From contig CAKUAK010000134.1 of assembly GCA_934636325.1 (NCBI GenBank), positions 1-20,087 of the forward strand: a stretch of 20,087 nucleotides of DNA, written 5' to 3'. Below are positions 11,301-15,787 of this stretch, piece by piece; positions within the stretch are counted from its first letter, which is position 1, and each line of letters begins with the position of its first letter. Made by a program: the position numbers and the translations under genes. The notes under the pieces were generated by a model, which made no database searches, was not told the DNA's origin, and was given only the letters and a program-made list of their open reading frames with translations. This DNA is from an uncultured Eubacteriales bacterium (lineage in GTDB: Bacteria; Bacillota; Clostridia; Oscillospirales; Butyricicoccaceae).

Positions 11301-14300
11301 TCCTCATCACGGTAGTTATATGTCGTTCCCGCTGATGCGATCTGATCTGCCGGGAAGTCGGGCGCGCCGCTGACCGTTCCGCGCAGCAGCTTATCGGCGT
11401 GATAGATCTTGACCGAAGAGGCCTTCTCCTGCTGGCTGCCGGTGACGCCGCCCTGCTTATAGACGCGCTGGAAGCTCAGCTCGGCGCCGTCGCCATAGAC
11501 CATCCTCGACGGCATGTCGATCGTATAGCCCTGGCTCATCTGCGAGAGATACATGCTCTCGGCCATGCTGGCCTTGAATATATACGAGCCGCCGTAATAG
11601 GCATATACGCTGTACATACCCTCGGGCAGGATGCTTGCCCTGTTCTCGAGAATCTTGGACGCGACGCCCGAGGCATCAAGCTCGACAAAATACTGGTATA
11701 TCTCGCCTGTGCTGGTGTTGGTCAGGGTAAAGGTCACCGTACCGCCGGGTATGGCGGCGCTGTCCTCATGGGCATTGCGCACCCTGGCGTAAAGCTCGAT
11801 GCCGCCGCCCGATACGTCCGACACATGCAGGCTGCTCTCTTCGATATAAGAGCTGCGTTTGGAGTGTGTCAGGGTGACCGAGTCTGTATAGGCCGTTATA
11901 TATGTGCCGGTATCCTTTGTCTGAACATTGACGCGGCAGCGGTAATCACCCGCGCTGTCGACGCCGGCGTTGGCAAAGGTCAGGGTCACACCGGTCTCGT
12001 TGACCATATCCTTCCATGCGCCTTTTTCCATCTTCTGCCACTGGAACTGGACTGTTGTGTAATAGTTGGCGCTGGTCTGGCCCTCGGGACCGCGGACGTC
12101 GACCGTCAGATAGGCGTTCTTGTCGGGATAGACAAGAAGCTGTCCGTCCGACTTGCCGTCGGATTCGGAAATGCTCAATGTCGGGTATCCGTCGGCCGCC
12201 TTGGTGCGAACGTTCAGCAGACCCGATGGTGCCGAAAGGGGGGGCACGGGGGTCAGACGTTCGACCTGGATGGCATACTTATACTCGGTATAGGGTGTGA
12301 GGTTTTCGTCTGTGAAATAAAACTCTTTATAAGGCTTTCCGTCCTCGTTGTATTTGAGCACATAGTGCGCCGAGTCCCCCGGTTCTATAGTGGCGATCTT
12401 TTCAAGGCCGCCGCCCTCGGGGAAGTCGAAATACTTGTAGATATGGAAATACCTTACAGCGTTGTCATATGTCCATGTCAGGACATTGCTTCTGCTCGTG
12501 CTGCGGGCGAAATCCTGCTGGAAATCGTCGGGCAGGCTGGGAGGCTTGGATACGTCGCCGACAACATAGCTGACGACAGGGATGCTCGTGCCGTCGCTGA
12601 ACTTATAGTTATAGGCAAAGAGCTTCCATGTGTAATAATAGCCGTAATCTCTGAACTCAAGGGGCATATTGGTGACCGTGCCGGAGAAGCCTGTTCCCTT
12701 AAGGTTGATCTTGCTCCAGCCGCCCGCCGGGTTGATCGACCACTGGACGCCGCCGCTCAGCTCGACCTCGCTCTGGAAAAGGTCGCTCTGGATCTTTCCG
12801 CCGCCGCCCAGCTTGAAATCCCAGTTGGCGCCCATGACATAGCTTTCGGCCTCTTCCTCGGTGACCGTTATGCTCTGGGATATGGCGCCGTTGCCGAAGC
12901 TGACTCCTGCGGGATAATCGTTCCACTCGGCGATGACGTTATAGCCGCTGGTCGATGTAGGATAGGACGACGGGTCGCCCGGCTTCGATTGGAGCGCGAC
13001 GCCCGAGATCTGGGGCAGCTCGGCATAGTTGCCCTGTATCGACTCGTAATAGTCAAGGGTCAGCACCTGATAGCAGGGTGTGAAGGTGTTGGATATGGTA
13101 TCGACCGTCTTGTCATATCCGCCCTTGCCGTCGGGGGTATAGATGTAATAGACATAGTTCTCTGTCGGGATCGAGAAGAAGGCCACGGCATCCTCGTCCT
13201 GGCTGGTCTCGAAGCTCAGCTCGTACTCGGTCGACTTGGTCGTCTCCTTTTCATAACTGAGGGTATACCCGAGGCTGGTCTCGAGGCCGGCCTTCCCTCC
13301 GCCGAGGGTCGTTTCGGCCGTCAGCCATGCGCCGATCTCGAAATCGACGCTGACGATATCACTGTCGCCCGAGCCCTTGATCTGGCTGTAGGAGGTTGTG
13401 TTCTGCCACGCGTAGTCATAATCGGAGATTATGTCGACATCCTCGAAATAGGGCGCGGCCGCGATTATGGCAAGCACCTTGGGGTCGGAATATGTAAGAT
13501 AATGTATACCGCTGTACTCGATAAGGACGGTATCCATATCGACGTCGATCATGACCATATAGACGGGGTTCAGGGTCTCTATCGCGTTATAGTAATCGCC
13601 CGCCTTGTCCTGGGTGTGGGTGACAGAAATGCCGCCGTTTTCACCGTAAAGGATGTTATAGCCGGTCATATGCTGATGCTGGGCGGTCACGGTCCCGTTA
13701 CTCTCGGTCACCTGTGCCTGAGAGGCGAAGGCATAGAAGCTCGTGCCGAGGATATCATAGCCCTTGCCGTTGATATCTCCCGATACGGCGCCGTATTCGG
13801 TATAATAATACTGCGATTCATCCCTGTTGGTCAGCCTTGCGCCCCAGCGTCCGCCGGAGGGGCCGCCGAGGGTGTTCTCGCCGTCATACTTGGCCTCGTC
13901 GAGCTCCATCTTGAGCGAGAGCTTGCCCTCTTTGTATTCATACATACAGCTGTCGAGATAAAGGAAGGTGCTGTCCTGTCCCTCGGGATGGACGACGGCC
14001 GCATTGGTGCGCATCACGGGCAGAGAATAATAATTCTCGTCGAAGCCGTTGCCGCTCTTCCAGTTGGTATGGGAGTTGCCGTCGCTGTCCTCGATGGTGA
14101 CCATCTCGCCGTCGACCGGCTTCTGGAGGCTGCTGTCCCTGACGGTCAGGCCCAGGGTCTCATCATAAATATAGGATATGATCGTGCGCTGCCTGTTGCC
14201 GTCGGTCGAGCCATAGGCAAAGCTAATGATATCGGAGGCCGGCTGGCCTGTGGCGATAAGCTCTTTAACTCCGTCGCCGTCCAGATCACCCGACGTCAGG

Positions 14301-15364
14301 CTGACGCGGACCTGCTCGCCAAGCTCGCCCTCGTTGAGATCGAGGGGGCTGCTCTTCTGGAGCATATTGCTCTTGCCGCCCCAGAGAACGCTGGCGCGGC
14401 TCTTTTCATGCGATACGTAATTGACCCAGAAAAAGTCGTGCTTGATAAGCAGGCTGCCGCTGGATATCGCCAGATCGTCGACGCCGTCGCGGTTGAAGTC
14501 GCCCGCCGCCAGCGAGACCATGTTGGGGACATAGCTGAAGGCCCCGCTGAGCGCGTGGCTCCATACCCTGCTCCAGTTGCCAAGATCCATCCAGTCGTTT
14601 GCGCCCGACTGCGATGTTTTCTGGTATTTATAGATATCGACACGGGCCTTTCCGGCCTCGCCGATGTATACGGCGATCTCGCTGGTGCCGTCGCCGTCGA
14701 AGTCGCCGGCCGCCACCTGAAGCAGATTCTGCCAGAAGGCGTCCTGTGTCGTCTGAAATCCGCGGGTGGTGAGTATGCTCTCTTCCTCCGGCGTGGTATT
14801 ATAAGGGCTGACCTCGCCCAGCTTCTTCGTTCCGGAATAGCTGTCGGTCCTGCCGTTATATATACGCATGACCAGCTCGGAATCCCCGGGGTCCTTTACC
14901 TTCTCGCCCGTGGTCAGGGCATAACCGTACTTGATGTCCTCGAAGCCGACATAGACCGCCTCGCCGGGCAGGCCGTCGCCGTCGAAATCGCCGGCCGCAA
15001 CGGCAAACATCTGCATGCCGGGCGCCTGGCCGCCGGAGGGCAGGCCGGAAATACTGCTGCCCGAAACGGCATTATTGTCCTTGCCGTAGACATTCATGCC
15101 CGCCGATGAGGACACGGCAAGCTCAAAGACCTGATTTCCGGCCAGCTTGTCGCGCCCATAGGGGTTGTCGGTCGTCTCCGAATCATACCCCTCGGGTATC
15201 TTTTCGGTGTCAAAGCCAAGGGCCGAAAAAACATCGGCGTCCTGACCCTCGAAGCCGCCGGCCAGATTGGTGGCCGCCTGCATCGGCGCAATGGCTGGCA
15301 TCATGCCAAACAGCATGAAAACCGCCAGCAGGAGGCTCGTTATCCTTCTTCCTGTTTTTTTCAT
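2330..15364 (-). CDS. Giant SLH-anchored surface protein (4344 aa)
   Basis: A secreted, probably wall-anchored adhesin or sensor. Residues 1-30 are a signal peptide (KKTGRR, hydrophobic core, cut near MQA-A). FG-GAP calcium loops lie near 122, 218, 286 and 356 (DFDGDG, DFNRDG, DLDGDG), with a weaker one near 531. A motif YSDPKVLAIIAAAPYFEDV is near 622-642, and a Ser/Thr-rich alternating beta stretch at about 677-747. Then come an Fn3-like module (938-1055), Ig-like modules (1055-1255), MBG-like repeats (about 1283-1530) and InlB-like B repeats (1527-1720). A beta-helix-like stretch lies at about 2145-2360, an X2-like module at about 2809-2877, roughly ten more InlB-like repeats at 3080-4110, a collagen-like spacer at 4000-4029, an EF-hand loop at 4132-4143 and three SLH domains at 4159-4344 (TRAM, TREQ, TRAE). 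The start at 15364 has AAAGGAGA 9 bases upstream. SLH domains usually bind pyruvylated wall polymers. The ligand is unknown; no catalytic motif was seen. Confidence 0.95.
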   Translation of the reverse strand: MKKTGRRITSLLLAVFMLFGMMPAIAPMQAATNLAGGFEGQDADVFSALGFDTEKIPEGYDSETTDNPYGRDKLAGNQVFELAVSSSAGMNVYGKDNNAVSGSSISGLPSGGQAPGMQMFAVAAGDFDGDGLPGEAVYVGFEDIKYGYALTTGEKVKDPGDSELVMRIYNGRTDSYSGTKKLGEVSPYNTTPEEESILTTRGFQTTQDAFWQNLLQVAAGDFDGDGTSEIAVYIGEAGKARVDIYKYQKTSQSGANDWMDLGNWSRVWSHALSGAFSYVPNMVSLAAGDFNRDGVDDLAISSGSLLIKHDFFWVNYVSHEKSRASVLWGGKSNMLQKSSPLDLNEGELGEQVRVSLTSGDLDGDGVKELIATGQPASDIISFAYGSTDGNRQRTIISYIYDETLGLTVRDSSLQKPVDGEMVTIEDSDGNSHTNWKSGNGFDENYYSLPVMRTNAAVVHPEGQDSTFLYLDSCMYEYKEGKLSLKMELDEAKYDGENTLGGPSGGRWGARLTNRDESQYYYTEYGAVSGDINGKGYDILGTSFYAFASQAQVTESNGTVTAQHQHMTGYNILYGENGGISVTHTQDKAGDYYNAIETLNPVYMVMIDVDMDTVLIEYSGIHYLTYSDPKVLAIIAAAPYFEDVDIISDYDYAWQNTTSYSQIKGSGDSDIVSVDFEIGAWLTAETTLGGGKAGLETSLGYTLSYEKETTKSTEYELSFETSQDEDAVAFFSIPTENYVYYIYTPDGKGGYDKTVDTISNTFTPCYQVLTLDYYESIQGNYAELPQISGVALQSKPGDPSSYPTSTSGYNVIAEWNDYPAGVSFGNGAISQSITVTEEEAESYVMGANWDFKLGGGGKIQSDLFQSEVELSGGVQWSINPAGGWSKINLKGTGFSGTVTNMPLEFRDYGYYYTWKLFAYNYKFSDGTSIPVVSYVVGDVSKPPSLPDDFQQDFARSTSRSNVLTWTYDNAVRYFHIYKYFDFPEGGGLEKIATIEPGDSAHYVLKYNEDGKPYKEFYFTDENLTPYTEYKYAIQVERLTPVPPLSAPSGLLNVRTKAADGYPTLSISESDGKSDGQLLVYPDKNAYLTVDVRGPEGQTSANYYTTVQFQWQKMEKGAWKDMVNETGVTLTFANAGVDSAGDYRCRVNVQTKDTGTYITAYTDSVTLTHSKRSSYIEESSLHVSDVSGGGIELYARVRNAHEDSAAIPGGTVTFTLTNTSTGEIYQYFVELDASGVASKILENRASILPEGMYSVYAYYGGSYIFKASMAESMYLSQMSQGYTIDMPSRMVYGDGAELSFQRVYKQGGVTGSQQEKASSVKIYHADKLLRGTVSGAPDFPADQIASAGTTYNYRDEDGIGWHFTASYPGHYTYGIRDGYAVYGVADGRLDYANDSENPGLYRLAENTYAGSYMIEMTGSDDSLPPVYASLQVEERPITLRLPVQKGTEGTDAPVINIEDLEVVSGSWPDCDIGKITGAVDVRYYNTAGTEFTRTTVDDLCGFYTIRSTDGKSYYDITFLDGSITILGAAHDVTIGARPFEGQTVGTLYAISPEYGSTRAEVGSADKLVQKHQTGTRLVFTAVPDTGYEVYDWYINGVAQNTKATSLAYVLLNEETSIEVQFAIKQNTLAFGTAGDMGGGTLECSDKTLTSGSVILANSRFVFTAKAAEGYHFKEWRYTEQGAGTIYDSEDSGKSESTYELYMPAASCSLYAVFERDFYTLTYTDVNGNDGLTAWYMGSVTGDVTTSREKVTAASGDKVKGGTVVTVEVRPGCAWDSSYRFVSTGSQGIADYNAGTYTFTIDRDTDIKGYTTREAYSLTLAFDVSRKSEQPVGAQILYTIGGQEYTFDYDADNVTKVIENIPGGTNVSAQIVWPGYYNMLGWTAAGTSVTASDKVDRLAVALTADGAVTKDKAYYYSDSDGKTWCFTSPATGTAQTENSAVTVYASSAVYAVAELSGDDVFTVHLEEKPLYTVTLSDITGKGEYSYDLPEGGFGTAGGVTVHDGDSLTIMVTPGQGNTVSYWQVRQGTGEPLQHRATSVRYTIPDIHDDYTFTPIFSSTTYNTISWPEISSSRNGIVLSPESGYLSSVASGGDFRFKLFGGGLKMLDSVLVNGVRITPDANGVYTISDIRENKVISVKLKTVGVTVGGVDISACSGTGWTYDPDTQVLTISRGNLTVSGANDSTVAPDLSIVADEQTPNLVIEDLTLISGAKAGLLQTKADDTTLTLVGTSTISASDTATGASGGIITSLNPLTVRGNGRLTVTNNGTSGYENAVRIRGNLTLTGNANVICTGSYPSIVVYVMGHATIGVDKGEASPSLRIVNTGAGEGLLTETWLEIYSGELFVSADNNDAVVSNSVYNYGGIMELACALSGDHKIIKVSGRKYQWRALYENGYMARVTKQANSTVETYTVQKDNYSKKNENPPYDLLAGFGSFWDKLTGTGNKGLNECSYIRLSPIDEITDSIKLTAIYNGRKYWTTRAELEADDADGADGCDYAYIDLDDTSSDKIKTGGTGTLYHYPANKEPNWIFLTTERLFTHSAFAPTAYTYDWELMDTGAEETAYRIKDGDKDKKNNLPDGSIEWTVSGGKTLSAGSRGGLDFTDATVKSVTLQSLSESYLKVGDIPVYLEGENILMGSLSVPLSGERIKLYNTNGKGGTLTLTTNINSGNSPAAQADSIELHNVKALTMFASETAALAGKPGQSCTSVVYYDDHLGGSAVPYGLGWRQDVGPSAALAATADSLKLNLDANDTYVKFYSATTDAKATPAALSYDKGTKTGVTETVVFAPAVSGQIHSFDKPASGGNDETGRILLAGTNTMLTSGRDYTWDGPNNILTVDQSWLDRLDAGSYILRMYFYDEDKSDATYYTLDIPLTITHAEVASGDLSLTPSGDVRLGRGRSITFTALPTGTTPATYEWTIDGSEQASSGSTLTFNVEADAAIGTSFNIGVVSYADKAKTIKLGEAHSTVMVTASATGITVSCVGETPSGDGNYIIYHNTGSQSAGTWHFDAEVTLDDDTTSKDVTWTLWGATRIKTDVGSRTGALTIDPSETGTNGMLKLTASYENADGSKLEKEITIRLSTDAYVSFDPSEVKGGRISGAAYGVSQSPVTASGMWIPEGNTVVVKADPNEGAVVRTWLVNGQSVMDDPAYTIDEENNTLTFTTAKMSRYHISAEFINANSYTVTYSAGVNGSLSASSGGKSIASGDTVVKGEDVVFTALPDADCRVEHWMIDGVVYEETPGTVYTGTTLELTAIDGDHEVTVTFVGRDIEINFMAAPIDGGAPRGSLSLLVNGRRVDITGTANADRSVSYTATVRALENVTVLAAPEEGYMVGTWSKKNESGSYEVMTEYDGMTVYSVTGIRKGFDIRVGFVSIPTFAVTVSTNSYQNGAGVVKAGLVTIPMSSSETITVNKHGSLTLLALPDTGCYVYDWQVDGAEFTQDGDSITLTDVTGDVTVGVTFRRSFYDVTLDTVGNGSLSGTYSLTIGEDDFSGSLNENDVTNIRGGSEISLVITPDSGSILESLTVNGRAAAPVWNETAQSYTFEIAALTEDLTIEAVFTDVGDLFDVKTADSFTDDGGKISGTVSVSHVPDGVSGDSDGSDSKVEIAEGGAAVLTFAAETGYTVDTAILAAQIDGVLENVGSDAGYTIRLNAAGHLVHISNIDIDLDFSGIDSPFVKLEGSLYRVGISAPINGSLAVKAGGVIIEDGAKLPEGTALDITAAPDTHYAVKSLKNNSADLDHTERGGVWKAGLTVDGDVDLAAEFEIGEYKVEIEILGTGGGSVVINGKPYAPGAYYMAAGEELYVSFEADENSELTGGNGSGKHTLNADLKITAVFRAITCVVTFNTPQNGTLTVLDGQGNTVANGQSVAVGTTLIITVDPDAHYRLGTLTAGGTAHTPGSGYIVDPAKNNVIYCEFEVAETPVTWTAKNGSVDVVVMPDGTAITNGQYVPVGTALKITTSADSGYQLKTLNVTGAQKDSQSSWYITGDLPVEITATFESTGGTGPVGPSGPVGPSGPAGPSGPVGPSGPSGLPSSGSMYTVAISVKGSGKAIVTANGKIIKDGERVARGALLKIKTTPSVSGTPVSILANGLRIEDGGEYEVFANTEITIVFGAQSGMPYYLDGSGSRVFIGFAFDVDGDGVISGSEYIAPSGSRIEYSENLKTFGDIGGHWGRDSIGFVSEREIFNGTAADRFSPDGTMTRAMFVTVLGRLYERSYGQTKATDVHMFDDCNYDDYYGRYVDWAAENGILLGYGQGKFGPHDPITREQMASILYRFAQFLGVQPEKLDESLGYADSGSISAWAHDAALFCQTTGLIRGVGNNSFAPKNTATRAEVATIIERFIAYVIA
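3278..3367 (-). repeat. Collagen-like Gly-Pro-X repeat inside the giant gene
   Basis: Ten uninterrupted triplets encode residues 4000-4029 of the giant protein, in the order GPV, GPS, GPV, GPS, GPA, GPS, GPV, GPS, GPS, GLP. The DNA is a 9-base-periodic, very GC-rich tract. It sits between the last two InlB-like repeats, a short way before the SLH anchor, where a stiff rod or trimer-forming spacer would lift the outer domains from the wall. Such tracts can change length by slippage. Confidence 0.9.
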
Positions 15365-15393
15365 TACAGCATCTCTCCTTTGCCAGAATGCCG

Positions 15394-15410
15394 CCCGGAA
15401 GCCCTCCGGG
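15394..15410 (-). promoter_or_regulatory. Small stem-loop before the giant gene's ribosome binding site
   Basis: CCCGGA and TCCGGG pair around a 5-base loop in the 68-base gap between the DUF2442 stop and the giant gene start. It is not followed by T residues on the - strand, so it is not a terminator. It could affect message stability or processing between the two genes, but the stem is only 6 bp and may be chance. Confidence 0.3.
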
Positions 15411-15432
15411 TCTTGGATATCCCAGTATATTT

Positions 15433-15678
15433 TCAGTACATCAGCATCGAGTCTATGACCTCGTTGACCGGTGCACGTATCGTTATCCCGCCGCGCGACC
15501 AGACGATCTCATCCCTTTCGAGCCTCGCCGCTGCAAACAGCTCGGGGTCGGAAAGCGCGCCGAAGCGCATCCCCTTGACCCGTTTTTTCATGTCTATCAC
15601 CGCTTCGCTTCCGTTGACAAAGGCAAACTTCAGCCTGTAATCGGGCAGCACATGCATATCAAGGATCGCCGAACCCAT
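15433..15678 (-). CDS. DUF2442 domain protein
   Basis: An 81-residue protein made up almost entirely of a DUF2442 fold: LPDYRLKFAFVNGSEAVIDM at the start, a middle FGALSDPELFAAARLE, and the conserved strand IVWSRGGITI followed by a short helix. The biochemical role of the family is not known; members are small, cytosolic, and often lie next to DUF4160 genes or toxin-antitoxin-like pairs. No DUF4160 partner is seen here. The start is ATG 15678 with a strong AAGGAGG 7 bases upstream. It lies between the LAL regulator and the giant surface-protein gene, all on one strand. The 68 bases to the giant gene contain no terminator, so these two are probably co-transcribed. Confidence 0.85.
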   Translation of the reverse strand: MGSAILDMHVLPDYRLKFAFVNGSEAVIDMKKRVKGMRFGALSDPELFAAARLERDEIVWSRGGITIRAPVNEVIDSMLMY

Positions 15679-15693
15679 GTCTGCTCCTCCTTC

Positions 15694-15750
15694 CGAAAAA
15701 ATAACGGCATGAATACCTGTATCTTAACGATACATGATATCCATGCCGTT
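15694..15750 (-). terminator. Hairpin terminator or attenuator upstream of DUF2442
   Basis: AACGGCATG (15703-15711) pairs with CATGCCGTT (15742-15750), and inside it TGTATC pairs with GATACA around TTAAC, with partial pairing between. On the - strand the stem is followed by ATTTTTT and then at once by the DUF2442 ribosome binding site. It can terminate the regulator transcript. Because no room is left for a separate promoter downstream of it, it may also act as a conditional stop that controls DUF2442 and the giant gene. Confidence 0.65.
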
Positions 15751-15754
15751 TTGT

Positions 15755-15772
15755 ATCCCCCGTTCGGGGGAT
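15755..15772. promoter_or_regulatory. GGGGGAT inverted repeat, possible regulator binding site
   Basis: A perfect 7-bp inverted repeat (ATCCCCC, 4-base spacer GTTC, GGGGGAT) lies in the 109-base gap between the LAL regulator and DUF2442. MalT, the founder of the LAL family, binds GGGGA(T/G)GAGG. The half-site here shares the GGGGAT core but not the rest. It could equally be an RNA hairpin or a weak + strand terminator, since TTT follows it on that strand. Confidence 0.35.
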
Positions 15773-15787
15773 TTTGTGACCTTCACC

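Noticed and set aside
11399..15109. Open frame of 1236 codons on the + strand, and others of 700, 730, 483 and 325 codons antisense to the giant gene
   Set aside because: They lie exactly opposite the giant gene, have no ribosome binding sites, low-complexity compositions and no known domains. GC-rich third positions with strong codon bias create such antisense frames.
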